The notes: generated by a model not told the origin, from the letters alone. Counted from the first letter of the stretch, positions 50,579-59,481 are shown. The stretch is DNA of 64,000 nt from Hymenobacter rigui (GCF_003944715.1 NZ_RWIT01000011.1:1-64000), one strand, 5' to 3'. Made by a program: numbers and translations.

Positions 50579-51391
50579 ATGGAAGATATGCCCACTCAGG
50601 AACTGGAAGACCTCCGTTTTATTCGCTACGATGCGCAGGATTCCATTGGTTATATAACGCTCAGCCGCCCCGATAAGCGCAATGCCCTTAGCGCCGAAAT
50701 GGTAACGGAGCTGAAGCAGGCATTTGAGTATGCCGAAAATGACGACACCTGCAAAGTAATTGTGCTGCGGGCCGAAGGGGACGTGTTCTGCGCCGGTGCC
50801 GACCTGGCCTATATTCAGGAGCTGCAGGGGTTCGGCTACACCGATAACCTGGCCGACTCCACCCACCTCATGCAGTTGTTTCACCAGATCTACACCCTCA
50901 AAAAGGTGGTTATCGGGCAGGTGCAGGGCCACGCGCTGGCCGGTGGCTGCGGGCTGGCTACCATCTGTGACTTTGCCTTCGCCGTTCCGGAGGCCAAGTT
51001 TGGGTACACCGAGGTGAAAATCGGCTTTATTCCGGCTATTGTGAGCGTGTTTCTGCTGCGCAAGATTGGCGAGGCCCGCACCAAGCAGCTGCTGCTCACC
51101 GGCGACGTTATTTCGGCGCAGGCAGCCCTGGATTTTGGACTGGTGAATTTCCTGGTGCCCCGTGAGGATCTGGCAGCCAACGTGTACAAATTTGCCCGAC
51201 GCCTGTGCGTGGAGAATTCCGGCCAAAGCATGGAAATAACCAAGGAAATGCTGGCCCGCATTCCAGAAATGCAGCTGGAGGACAGCCTGCGCTATGCCGC
51301 CCGCATGAACGCTGAGGCCCGGGGCTCCGACGACTGCCGCCGGGGTATTGCGGCCTTCCTCAAAAAGGAAAAGATAACCTGGGAAAATTAA
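50579..51391 (+). CDS. Enoyl-CoA hydratase/isomerase family protein
   Basis: A 270-residue crotonase-fold enzyme. Oxyanion-hole segments are visible: FCAGADLAYIQEL and GHALAGGCGLATICDFAFAVPEAKFGYTEVKIGFIPAIVS. The two hydratase Glu positions need comparison: VKIGFIP has Ile/Gly where one is expected, so the activity may be a different crotonase reaction (for example methylglutaconyl-CoA hydratase or isomerase type). It acts on acyl-CoA in the cytoplasm. The gene stands alone, with a strong terminator after it. Confidence 0.9.
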   Translation: MEDMPTQELEDLRFIRYDAQDSIGYITLSRPDKRNALSAEMVTELKQAFEYAENDDTCKVIVLRAEGDVFCAGADLAYIQELQGFGYTDNLADSTHLMQLFHQIYTLKKVVIGQVQGHALAGGCGLATICDFAFAVPEAKFGYTEVKIGFIPAIVSVFLLRKIGEARTKQLLLTGDVISAQAALDFGLVNFLVPREDLAANVYKFARRLCVENSGQSMEITKEMLARIPEMQLEDSLRYAARMNAEARGSDDCRRGIAAFLKKEKITWEN

Positions 51392-51416
51392 CCTCTTAGT
51401 CAGGCAAGCAGTCTGC

Positions 51417-51454
51417 AACGCCGCCCCGGAAGCTGTGGCCTCCGGGGCGGCGTT
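51417..51454 (+). terminator. Strong hairpin terminator
   Basis: AACGCCGCCCCGGA (51417-51430) pairs exactly with TCCGGGGCGGCGTT (51441-51454), followed by TTT, 26 bases after the crotonase stop. Confidence 0.9.
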
Positions 51455-51535
51455 TTTAGTTGCCTGTCAATTTTTTGTACCTTTCTCCCTAACACGCTTT
51501 TTTAAACTTCTCACTTTCGCGCTGGTTTGCCTTCT

Positions 51536-52060
51536 ATGACGACGCTGGCAGCCGTAGCCGTAACCACGGCTACTTTTCTCGGAATGGAATTCGTAGCCTG
51601 GTTTATGCACCGGTTTGTGCTGCATGGGCCGCTGTGGTTTCTGCACCGCTCACACCACGTGCGGCACCCGCACCGCTTTGAGCGTAACGACTTCTTTTTC
51701 CTGTTTTACGGTACTTTATCGATGCTGCTGATTATGTACGGATCAGCCGGGAAGGATTACCGGTTTTGGATGGGAATTGGCATTGCCAGTTACGGAACGC
51801 TGTATTTTTTCGTGCATGATGTGCTGATCCATGGCCGGCTGCGGTTCTGGCGCAAGTCGCGCAACGCTTACTTGCGAGCCCTGAACATGGCCCACAAGAT
51901 GCATCATAAAACCACCGGCCGCGACGGCAGCGAGGAGTTTGGATTGCTGTGGGTTTCTCCCAAATACTATCAGCTGGCCCTGCGGCGGCCGGCCCCTGCG
52001 CGTATCCTTCGAGCGTCGCGCAGTCAATCACAATATCATCAGCAAGAAAGGGAGGGCTAG
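51536..52060 (+). CDS. crtZ: Beta-carotene 3-hydroxylase
   Basis: A 174-residue membrane di-iron hydroxylase that adds 3-OH groups to the beta-rings of carotenoids. Histidine motifs are complete: FMHRFVLH, LHRSHHVRH, VHDVLIH and MAHKMHHK. It has about four membrane helices. After WVSPKYYQ the C-terminal tail (to 52060) is basic and longer than usual and contains the ribosome-binding site of the next gene. The ATG at 51536 is used. It is four bases upstream of the CarH-like regulator, so the two are translationally coupled. Confidence 0.92.
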   Translation: MTTLAAVAVTTATFLGMEFVAWFMHRFVLHGPLWFLHRSHHVRHPHRFERNDFFFLFYGTLSMLLIMYGSAGKDYRFWMGIGIASYGTLYFFVHDVLIHGRLRFWRKSRNAYLRALNMAHKMHHKTTGRDGSEEFGLLWVSPKYYQLALRRPAPARILRASRSQSQYHQQEREG

Positions 52061-52064
52061 CATC

Positions 52065-52994
52065 GTGGGACATTTCTCTATCAGCGACCTGGAACAGCTT
52101 TCGGGCATTAAGGCGCATACCATCCGCATCTGGGAGCAGCGCTACGGCATTCTGCGGCCTGTACGTACCGCCACCAACATCCGGACTTACTGCGACGACG
52201 ACCTGCGTCGCCTGCTCAACGTGGCTACGCTCTGCGACCGGGGCTACCGCATTTCGCAGGTGGCGAAGCTCACGGAGCAGGAGCTGGCCAAGGCCGTTAT
52301 TTCCTGCGACGACGAAAGCCACGCGCACCGCTACTGTCACCACGTAAACGGTCTGCTGGCGGCCATGCTCGAAATGAATGAGAGCCGTCAGGTGTGCATT
52401 CTCAACCAGATTGTGGAGCAGTATGGCTTCGAGCAGGCCGTTCTGCAGGTAGTGTACCCGTTTCTGCAGCGCATTGGCGTAATGTGGCAGGCCGGCACCG
52501 TTAACCCGGCTCAGGAGCACCTGATTACCCACCTGATTCGGCAGAAGCTTATGGCTGCCGCCGATGCGCTGCCCTGCGTGCAGCCTGCTACGGCCCGGCG
52601 CTGGGTACTGTTTCTGCCCGAAGGCGAAATGCACGAGCTGGCGCTTCTATTCATGAACTACGTGTTGCGCAGCCGGGGACACCACGTGTTATACCTGGGG
52701 CAGAACCTGCCCATGGCCGAACTGGGGCAGGTGTGTACTTCTTACCGGCCCTACGCCGTGGTAACCGTACTGACGGCCGTGCCGGAGCGCCATGAGGTGC
52801 AGGATTTTGTACAGCGACTGGGGCAGCTCTGCCCCGATATTCAGCTATACCTCTATGGTCCGCTGGCGCAACTGGTAACTGAGCTTCCGCAGAATGCCAC
52901 CCGGTTGGCTCTGATAACGGATTTCATTCAACTGGCCAGCAACCTCGTGGTGGCCGAAACGTGCGTAGCACAGCTGGAGTTAACAGAAGGATAA
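52065..52994 (+). CDS. CarH-like B12-dependent photoreceptor repressor (MerR family)
   Basis: A 309-residue regulator. An N-terminal MerR helix-turn-helix (FSISDLEQLSGIKAHTIRIWEQRYGIL) is followed by a four-helix cobalamin-cap domain with the W-x9-EH motif (W141, E151-H152 in GVMWQAGTVNPAQEHLITH). The Rossmann-like B12 domain has the E-x-H element (E188-M-H190) with HHVLYLGQNLPMAEL. These are the residues that hold adenosylcobalamin in CarH of Thermus and Myxococcus, where light breaks the Co-C bond and releases DNA. The GTG start at 52065 is preceded by GGAGGG at 52051-52056 inside crtZ. The likely targets are the carotenoid genes around it. Confidence 0.88.
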   Translation: MGHFSISDLEQLSGIKAHTIRIWEQRYGILRPVRTATNIRTYCDDDLRRLLNVATLCDRGYRISQVAKLTEQELAKAVISCDDESHAHRYCHHVNGLLAAMLEMNESRQVCILNQIVEQYGFEQAVLQVVYPFLQRIGVMWQAGTVNPAQEHLITHLIRQKLMAAADALPCVQPATARRWVLFLPEGEMHELALLFMNYVLRSRGHHVLYLGQNLPMAELGQVCTSYRPYAVVTVLTAVPERHEVQDFVQRLGQLCPDIQLYLYGPLAQLVTELPQNATRLALITDFIQLASNLVVAETCVAQLELTEG

Positions 52995-53207
52995 TCTGCT
53001 GCGGCCCAACTAAGCCCTGCCCCGGCCGTACTGCTTATTGCAGTAGGCCGGGGCAGTGTATTTAACGACCTAAGTCCAAATGGTGAAGTTGGTCGTATAT
53101 CCTTATTGACGAGGCGGTTAAAGGTTAGAAAGTGGCCCAGCTGTACGAAATACGGGCATTACCTAAAATAAATTGATGTAGGTACGCACAACTTTCAGAT
53201 CGGCGCG

Positions 53208-53215
53208 TATATTTG
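53208..53215 (+). promoter_or_regulatory. Candidate -7 box of the ECF sigma gene
   Basis: TATATTTG matches the Bacteroidota -7 consensus TAnnTTTG exactly, 31 bases before the ATG at 53247. I could not find a convincing -33 box at the usual spacing. It may be a target of the CarH-like protein encoded upstream; the region from 52995 is otherwise AT-rich and featureless. Confidence 0.5.
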
Positions 53216-53246
53216 TTTAACTTTTTGCCACGAAAAGCTAAACAGC

Positions 53247-53762
53247 ATGACCTCTCTGGAATTCACCGACCAAGTACAGAAGATTTCTTACTCCCTGAAG
53301 CCCGTGGCAATGAACCTGACGCGCGACGCAGACGATGCCAAGGACCTGGTACAGGAAACCTTGCTCAAAGCCATGCTGAACAAAGACAAGTTCAAGGCGG
53401 GCACCAACTTGAAGGCGTGGTTGTACACCATCATGCGCAACACCTTCATCAACAACTACAACAAAATCACCAAGCGCAATAGCAATATTGACAGCACGGA
53501 GTACTTCCAGTACTTCAATACCAACGAAAATTACATTACGCACAACGGTGCAACGTCTGACTTCGTAGTAACGGATATCAACGAAGCTATTGCCGGTCTT
53601 TCGGCCGACTACCGGACTCCGTTTATGATGTACTACATCGGTTACAAGTACCTGGAAATTGCGGAGAAGCTGCAAATTCCGATTGGAACCGTTAAAAACC
53701 GTATTCACATCGCCCGCAAAGAGCTCAAGCAGGCGTTGAAGACATACGCCCCCGGCGTGTAG
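53247..53762 (+). CDS. ECF RNA polymerase sigma factor
   Basis: A 171-residue group 4 sigma factor. Region 2 reads MNLTRDADDAKDLVQETLLKAMLNKDKF and TNLKAWLYTIMRNTFINNYNK; region 4 reads SADYRTPFMMYYIGYKYLEIAEKLQIPIGTVKNRIHIARKELKQAL. No anti-sigma gene is adjacent. Related sigma factors sit near carotenoid genes in several Bacteroidota. Its place right after the CarH-like gene suggests a light-controlled cascade like CarQ/CarH systems, but this is inference. Confidence 0.92.
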   Translation: MTSLEFTDQVQKISYSLKPVAMNLTRDADDAKDLVQETLLKAMLNKDKFKAGTNLKAWLYTIMRNTFINNYNKITKRNSNIDSTEYFQYFNTNENYITHNGATSDFVVTDINEAIAGLSADYRTPFMMYYIGYKYLEIAEKLQIPIGTVKNRIHIARKELKQALKTYAPGV

Positions 53763-53779
53763 GGAATAGGGAGAGAGTA

Positions 53780-53856
53780 CAGACCCGCCCCGGGCGTATC
53801 GCGGGCCGCAGATTACGTTTACCATCCCAGGTAGCGTAGTTTGCGGCCCGTCTGTT
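53780..53856. terminator. Weak bidirectional hairpin between convergent genes
   Basis: CGGGCCGCA (53802-53810) pairs with TGCGGCCCG (53842-53850), and an outer ACAGAC/GTCTGT pair extends it. The loop is ~31 bases. It lies between convergent sigma and ligase genes. Confidence 0.35.
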
Positions 53857-53867
53857 TGGGCTAGAGG

Positions 53868-55397
53868 CTACGCTGATTTCGGGTAGTAAGGAGTTGCGGG
53901 TGGCTGAATGTAGCGGTGCTTGATCCGCATATCCTGCCCGGCAAACGGGCCGGTGCCCGTCGCAAATACCTGCAGCTGTGGCTGCTGCCCCTGCGGAATC
54001 ATTCGCCACGATTCCCGGAAATCTTGGTTAAGCCGCCGGAGCTCGGCAAAAAAGGCGGTTTGCAGCTCCGGTAGGTCGGTAGCCAGCAGGGCCTCCCGAA
54101 TTTCCAGACACACGCGCAGCTGCTTGGTGGCGTTATCATCTTCGGGGGTGAGCAGGGTGAAGGAACTGACGATGCCCGCCAGCAGCGGCAGCCCCAGAAT
54201 GGCCTCCTGCACATCGGCCGGCGTGAGCTTACAGCCGAAGTATGCCACCGTCATATCGGCGCGGCCATAGTGCAGCAGCAGGGGTAAATCGGTGTGAGTG
54301 GGGCACAGGTCGTGGGGGGTGAGGCCCACGGCGGCCAGGTGGCGCTTCAGCTCCGGAAACCGAATGATGTGGCCCCGGTCGTGCAGGTTGTAGCGGATTT
54401 TGGGCGAGAGGTAAGTAGGCCGGCACAGGGTAATTACCAGCTCATCGGTGGCGGTTGACTCCATGTGAAAATCGGCTGGGTTGAACTGGAACAGCACGGG
54501 CAGCGCGCCCGGATACTTTACCAGCCGGGCGGCCAGCGCCTCGTTCACGAGCAGTTCCCGGCGCAGGGCAATGGTGAAGTCGTTTTCGGCTGCCAGGTTC
54601 AGCTCCAGATCAGAAGCGCCCAGGGAGCCATACACCCGCCGGATGCCCCGGTTCAGCAGGTACGTGCGCATCTTCTCGCTCATGCCTTCGCCGCCGTAAA
54701 TCATGGTGACCTGATACTGAAACCAGTCGAGGCCGGCTGAATCTACCAGCAGCTTCAGAAACGGCGGGTAGCCCATGATAACGTACTGGTGGCCGGGCCC
54801 GAACTCGCGCAGGGTATTCACGATTTTGGGAACGTCGGGACCCAGAGACTTCAGCGTGGAAATATCGGTGAGGGCCATGGTGATGTTGACGCCCGTGGCC
54901 CAGGGGCCCATGGCAAAAGCGTTCAGAATGAAGTGCGGACCCGGCCCCAGCAAAGAATGCAGCCCGAATTCCAGCATCCGCTTGTTGGCCCGCCGCTCGG
55001 CCCGGCTGCGTGCCCAGTTGGTTGCCGCCCCACTGCTCCCCGACGACTCATCGATGATGACGCCGCCCACCGGCACCGCGCCACCCAGGCAGCGGGCCGC
55101 CAGGGGGTAGGCTTTCACGTAGTTTTCCTTATCCATGATGGGCAGCGCGGCCACATCGGGCACGAGGCCGCGCCAGGGCAGGCCCTGCACCCCGTGGTGG
55201 GCCAGAAACTGCTGGTAGGCCGGGGTGCGGTGCGCGGCCCGCCAGAATACAAAGCCTGCTTTCCATTTGCCGATGTTCCAGCGCCAGCTTTCCATACCGG
55301 GCAGATACAGCAGGCGCATGGAACCATCGTGTATTTCCAGAAGCCGCCGCCAGCCCCGCAATATGTTTACCGTCAGAAGCAATACAAGCGTTTTCAT
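53868..55397 (-). CDS. Phenylacetate-CoA ligase/CapK-like adenylate-forming enzyme
   Basis: A 509-residue protein of the PaaK/F390-synthetase-related adenylate-forming family. Key blocks: the phosphate-binding loop VIIDESSGSSGAATNW, the downstream VTMIYGGEGMSEKMR and VYGSLGASDLELNLAAEND, and RYNLHDRGHIIRF with the ligand Asp. It activates a carboxylic acid with ATP and usually transfers it to CoA or another acceptor. The N-terminus has a hydrophobic start (MKTLVLLLTVNILRG) that may anchor it. It is the second gene of a two-gene operon, 44 bases after a Tat nitroreductase, and lies inside the carotenoid region. Substrate unknown. Confidence 0.8.
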   Translation of the reverse strand: MKTLVLLLTVNILRGWRRLLEIHDGSMRLLYLPGMESWRWNIGKWKAGFVFWRAAHRTPAYQQFLAHHGVQGLPWRGLVPDVAALPIMDKENYVKAYPLAARCLGGAVPVGGVIIDESSGSSGAATNWARSRAERRANKRMLEFGLHSLLGPGPHFILNAFAMGPWATGVNITMALTDISTLKSLGPDVPKIVNTLREFGPGHQYVIMGYPPFLKLLVDSAGLDWFQYQVTMIYGGEGMSEKMRTYLLNRGIRRVYGSLGASDLELNLAAENDFTIALRRELLVNEALAARLVKYPGALPVLFQFNPADFHMESTATDELVITLCRPTYLSPKIRYNLHDRGHIIRFPELKRHLAAVGLTPHDLCPTHTDLPLLLHYGRADMTVAYFGCKLTPADVQEAILGLPLLAGIVSSFTLLTPEDDNATKQLRVCLEIREALLATDLPELQTAFFAELRRLNQDFRESWRMIPQGQQPQLQVFATGTGPFAGQDMRIKHRYIQPPATPYYPKSA

Positions 55398-55441
55398 ACA
55401 GATATAGGAGGTAAAGGATGAATACTGATCCGGGCCGGGAC

Positions 55442-56545
55442 CTACGCAACGGGCAGCAGCAGGGCCGAAGCCGGGAGGCGCAGGCTGCGGGGCGGCTCAG
55501 CGCTGTAGCCCAGCCGCAGCAGCAGCCACAGCGGCTGCCCCGACTCAGGGCGGGCCCGGGCCAGAAACCGGGCGTGGGCCTCGGGGTTGGTCACCACCGA
55601 GCCGAACGGGTGCAGATACAGGCCCTGTTGGGTCATGTGCAGCCACAGCTGCTGGAGCAGCGTACCGGCGGCCAGCCACTCAGCGCGGTTGCCGAAAGGG
55701 CCCTGCAGCCAGGCCACCGTGGAGGTGCCGTGCATGGAATGCACGTACACCTGGCCCAGAATCCGGCGCTTCCAGGCCGCCCGAAACCGCTCGTGGTGGG
55801 TGAAGAAATTGCGCATCAGTCGGCCCGGAAAATGCATGCAGCGGTTCCAGAGGCCATCCTGCCGCTCCTGCGCCTCCGCATCGGTCGTCCGGATCCAGCG
55901 GGCTATTTCTTGGCGGGTACCCGCATCATCCAGGTCCGAGAACAGGGTCTGGCGGTTCAGGTCCAGCACGAACTCCACAAAGCCCGGCTCGGAAGAGTGC
56001 TGGAAGGAGTGGCCCTGCGCTGCGGCCTGTTCAGTGAGAGCCTGGAGGTGCGCCGCCGCTACCGGCCGGCCGGAGTAGGGCAGCCGGGATGTGCACCGCT
56101 GCCGCAGCAGCTCGCGGCCGGGAGTTGCCACCGCGCCGGCCGATGCGGGCTCCAGGTACAAGGTGGCGAATAGCCGGGGCACAGTTCCGGTGAATTGCAG
56201 CTGAGGCTCCGGCTCATGCTCCACCCGCAACGCCAGCCCCCGCGGTGCCGCCGCCACCCGCAGACACTCCAGAAACATGCCCAGCGCCACCGTCATGAAG
56301 GCAGAATTGGTATCGGTGTGGGGCAGCAGGCGGGTGGGGTCGTAGTAAAAGGCAGCCTGAGTAACCGAGAGAGGCTGCAGCTTCCAGGGCTGGGTATTGT
56401 GGGGTGAAGGGCACCAGCGGGCGTATTCCAGCAGTTCCAGCCATACCTTCTCGGCAGTGGGCTGCTGCTGCCCAAGCCCAACCCGCGGCATAAGCGCCAG
56501 CCCGGCTCCAACTCCCAAATACCGAAGAAACGTGCGCCGCTGCAT
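55442..56545 (-). CDS. Tat-exported nitroreductase-family (Acg-like) FMN oxidoreductase
   Basis: A 367-residue protein. A Tat leader (MQRRTFLRYLGVGAGLALMPRVGLG) sets the ATG at 56545. The Acg-type nitroreductase domain follows: LLEYARWCPSPHNTQPWKL at the start, a central region RLPYSGRPVAAAHLQAL, and QQLWLHMTQQGLYLHPFGSVV near the C-terminus. It probably binds FMN; many Acg-like proteins lack reductase activity and sequester flavin. The pairing with the adenylate-forming ligase just downstream suggests a joint pathway. Divergent orientation from crtI implies a shared 468-base control region. Confidence 0.82.
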   Translation of the reverse strand: MQRRTFLRYLGVGAGLALMPRVGLGQQQPTAEKVWLELLEYARWCPSPHNTQPWKLQPLSVTQAAFYYDPTRLLPHTDTNSAFMTVALGMFLECLRVAAAPRGLALRVEHEPEPQLQFTGTVPRLFATLYLEPASAGAVATPGRELLRQRCTSRLPYSGRPVAAAHLQALTEQAAAQGHSFQHSSEPGFVEFVLDLNRQTLFSDLDDAGTRQEIARWIRTTDAEAQERQDGLWNRCMHFPGRLMRNFFTHHERFRAAWKRRILGQVYVHSMHGTSTVAWLQGPFGNRAEWLAAGTLLQQLWLHMTQQGLYLHPFGSVVTNPEAHARFLARARPESGQPLWLLLRLGYSAEPPRSLRLPASALLLPVA

Positions 56546-57013
56546 GGCCGAAGTATGTAAGCGGCCCCTGAGCACAATTGCCGAACCGCTGGGCTAAGAT
56601 GTCAGCGTATACCTGCCAGCGTCAAGCGGATTTTCGTTGTGATTAGACTTTTGATAAACTTAATAGGTTTGTGTAATTGGTTGTTATTGTAGTAGTTGTG
56701 GTGATATTATTCGTCTTTGTAAATAGTATCTGAAGTATGCTGCCGCACAGGTTAGCGTAAGGGCTGCAGAGCTGATACCCAAGCATCCTGGACCACAACT
56801 GACGCACACCTTACCGCAGCACCACGAACCGATGCGGTTGGGTGAGTGGCTGATCTAAAAATCCACTAACGAACCGAATACACCGCTAGAATTGGGCAGC
56901 CGGCAATCATACAACAAAAATGCAGTGAACTACCAATAGCTCATCGGTGCGCAAAACAATTGGGTATGCCCGCCGGATTGTAGCTTGCACCCTTTCCACC
57001 CAACCTCTACCGT
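56546..57013. other. Divergent control region upstream of crtI
   Basis: There are 468 bases between the nitroreductase start (minus) and crtI start (plus). The part from 56636 to 56760 is strongly AT-rich with several TTGT-type words spaced about 11-12 bases apart (56666-56710), unlike the flanking GC-rich DNA. The remaining part has no ORF I would call. It is the natural place for crtI promoter and CarH-type sites. I could not define a -33/-7 pair with confidence. Confidence 0.5.
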
Positions 57014-58510
57014 TTGGCTTCTCCTGCTTCCTCCCAACACGTTCTAGTCATCGGTGCCGGCTTTGCGGGCCTGTCGGCGGCTACCTCCCTGGCCCAGCGC
57101 GGCTACCGCGTTACTATTCTGGAGAAAAACGAAGGCCCCGGCGGCCGGGCGCGGGTATTCCGGGAGCAGGGCTTCACCTTCGATATGGGGCCGAGCTGGT
57201 ACTGGATGCCGGATATCTTCGAGCAGTATTTCGCCCGCTTCGGCAAAAAGGTGTCCGATTACTATGAGCTGGTACGGCTGGACCCCTCGTACCAGGTAAT
57301 TTTCAAAGGCCCCGAAGCCGTGGATATTCCGGCGGCCATGAGTGAGCTGCGGCAGCTGTTTGAGCGGTACGAGCCCGGTAGCGGCGCCCGGCTGGATGAG
57401 TTTCTGCGGCAGGCAGCCTACAAGTACGAAGTGGGTATCGGCAAGTTCGTGCACATGCCCGGCCGCTCTTTGCTGGAGTTCATGGACCCGCGCCTGGTAG
57501 TAGACGCCGTGCGGCTGGATTTGCTGCAGAGCATGCACAAGCACGTGCGCAAGTTCTTCAAGGATCCGCGTCTGCTGGAGCTGGTGGAGTTTCCGATTCT
57601 GTTTCTGGGGGCCACTTCCGAGAACACCCCGGCCCTGTACTCGCTCATGAACTACGCCGACCTAGCCCTGGGCACTTGGTACCCAATGGGCGGCATGCAC
57701 AAGATTGTGGAGGGCATGGTGCGCTTAGCCGAGGAGCGGGGCGTGCGGCTGGAGTACAACCAGGAAGTGCGGCAGATTGTGGTGGAAAACGGCCGCGCCA
57801 CCGGCGTGCAAACGGCCCAGGGCTTCCGCCCCGCCGACGTGGTTATTGCCGGAGCTGACTACCACCACGCCGAGCAGCACCTGCTGGCCCCCGAGTGGCG
57901 CACTTACGATGAGGCGTACTGGGATTCGCGCACGATGGCGCCGTCGTCCTTGCTGTTTTACCTGGGCGTAAACAAGCGCCTGCCCAACCTGCGCCACCAC
58001 AATCTGTTCTTCGACGAAGATTTCAGCCTGCACGCCCAGGAAATCTACGAGGACCCGAAGTGGCCCAGCCGCCCGCTGTTCTACGTATCGGCCCCCAGCC
58101 AGACGGACCCCAGCGTGGCCCCGGAAGGCTGCGAGAACATCTTCCTGCTGATTCCGGTGGCCCCCAACCTGCCCGACCCCGAGGAAACCCGGGAGCATTA
58201 CTACAACCTGCTGATGGACCGGCTGGAAAAGCACTGCGGCACCAGCATCCGCGACGCGGTGGTGTACAAGCGCAGCTACGCCCACCAAGATTTCATGCAG
58301 GATTACCACAGCTACAAGGGCAACGCCTACGGCCTGGCCAACACCCTGCGCCAGACGGCCATCCTGAAACCCGGCCTCAAAAGCAAAAAGGTGCGAAATC
58401 TGTACTTTACGGGCCAGCTTACCGTGCCGGGCCCCGGCGTACCCCCCTCGCTTATCTCGGGGCAGGTGGTGGCCAAGGAAGTGGAAAAGGAGTTTTCAAT
58501 TAAAAATTGA
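57014..58510 (+). CDS. crtI: Phytoene desaturase
   Basis: A 498-residue FAD-dependent enzyme that introduces four double bonds into phytoene to give lycopene. The dinucleotide-binding motif is at the N-terminus (VLVIGAGFAGLSAATSLAQRGYRVTILEKNEGPGGRAR). The bacterial-type phytoene dehydrogenase signature is the C-terminal LYFTGQLTVPGPGVPPSLISGQVVAKEV. It is membrane-associated. The start is a TTG at 57014; no ATG fits. The final residues (FSIKN) and stop codon are encoded by an inserted AATTAAA-type repeat, so the native C-terminus has been changed. crtB follows after that repeat. Confidence 0.95.
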   Translation: MASPASSQHVLVIGAGFAGLSAATSLAQRGYRVTILEKNEGPGGRARVFREQGFTFDMGPSWYWMPDIFEQYFARFGKKVSDYYELVRLDPSYQVIFKGPEAVDIPAAMSELRQLFERYEPGSGARLDEFLRQAAYKYEVGIGKFVHMPGRSLLEFMDPRLVVDAVRLDLLQSMHKHVRKFFKDPRLLELVEFPILFLGATSENTPALYSLMNYADLALGTWYPMGGMHKIVEGMVRLAEERGVRLEYNQEVRQIVVENGRATGVQTAQGFRPADVVIAGADYHHAEQHLLAPEWRTYDEAYWDSRTMAPSSLLFYLGVNKRLPNLRHHNLFFDEDFSLHAQEIYEDPKWPSRPLFYVSAPSQTDPSVAPEGCENIFLLIPVAPNLPDPEETREHYYNLLMDRLEKHCGTSIRDAVVYKRSYAHQDFMQDYHSYKGNAYGLANTLRQTAILKPGLKSKKVRNLYFTGQLTVPGPGVPPSLISGQVVAKEVEKEFSIKN

Positions 58511-58634
58511 GAATTAAAAATTAAAAATGACGGACGTTGAGAAGCAAGAGGTAGAAATTGTCTGGGACAGATAGAGTACCACGAGTAGCAGCCCGGTCAA
58601 TTTTTAAATTTTAATTCTCAATTTTTAATTGACA
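58496..58634. repeat. Inverted pair of heptad arrays (AATTAAA/AATTGAG units) between crtI and crtB
   Basis: The left array (58498-58536) reads AATTAAAAATTGAGAATTAA and the right array (58600-58632) is its complement type, with a spacer of ~65 bases. The left array encodes the last codons and stop of crtI. The right array ends five bases before the GTG start of crtB. Confidence 0.88.
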
Positions 58635-58638
58635 CAAA

Positions 58639-59481
58639 GTGGACCACGTTGCCCTATTTACCGAAACCAGCCGGGCCTGCGCCAAGCTGATCACCAAACG
58701 GTACAGTACTTCCTTTACGCTGGGAATCCGTACGCTGGACCGGCGGTTTCATCTGCCGGTGTATTCGGTGTATGGCTTTGTGCGCTGGGCCGATGAAATT
58801 GTGGACACCTTCCACGACCACGACAAAGCTGCCCTGTTTGCGGATTTCAAACGCCAGACCTACGAGGCCCTGGAAATCGGGCTGAGCCTGAACCCGGTGC
58901 TGCACGCGTTTCAGGACGTGGTGCGCCAGTACGGCATCGACCGGGAGTTCATCGACGCCTTTCTGTTCAGCATGGAAATGGACCTCGATGACCGGAGCTA
59001 CAATCAATCCTTGTACGAGCAGTACATCTACGGTTCGGCGGAAGTGGTGGGGCTGATGTGCCTGCGCATCTTCTGCGAGGGGAATACCGCTTTGTTCGAC
59101 CATTTGCGGGAGCCGGCCCGGCGGCTGGGCTCGGCGTTCCAGAAGGTGAATTTCCTGCGCGACGTGCGCTCCGATTTTGAGGAGCGGGGTCGCGTGTACT
59201 TCCCCGGCGTGCAGTATGAGCGGTTCACCGATGAAGTAAAGCGCACCATTGAGGCCGACATCCGGGCCGATTTTGAGGCGGGCTACGCCGGTATTGTGCA
59301 GCTGCCCCGGGCCGCCCGGCTGGGCGTGTACCTGGCGTACGTGTACTACCTCAAGCTCTTCCACAAAATCCGGCAGCTGCCGGCCGCTACCATTCTGGGT
59401 GAGCGGGTGCGCGTGCCCAACAACACCAAGCTGCTGCTGCTGTTGGGTTCGTATTTCCGGTACCGGCTGGCCCGGGTGTAA
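58639..59481 (+). CDS. crtB: Phytoene synthase
   Basis: A 280-residue prenyltransferase joining two geranylgeranyl diphosphates head-to-head. Both Asp-rich motifs are present: FVRWADEIVDTF and NFLRDVRSDFEERGR. The active-site segment VYSVYGFVRWADEIVD matches the squalene/phytoene synthase family. The start is GTG at 58639, five bases after a heptad repeat, so the original ribosome-binding site has probably been replaced. It is downstream of crtI in the same orientation. Confidence 0.95.
   Translation: MDHVALFTETSRACAKLITKRYSTSFTLGIRTLDRRFHLPVYSVYGFVRWADEIVDTFHDHDKAALFADFKRQTYEALEIGLSLNPVLHAFQDVVRQYGIDREFIDAFLFSMEMDLDDRSYNQSLYEQYIYGSAEVVGLMCLRIFCEGNTALFDHLREPARRLGSAFQKVNFLRDVRSDFEERGRVYFPGVQYERFTDEVKRTIEADIRADFEAGYAGIVQLPRAARLGVYLAYVYYLKLFHKIRQLPAATILGERVRVPNNTKLLLLLGSYFRYRLARV

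Noticed and set aside
51536..52060. Frameshift in crtZ joining it to the MerR gene
   Set aside because: All His motifs and the expected length are in one frame, and the regulator has its own GTG with a GGAGGG site at good spacing.
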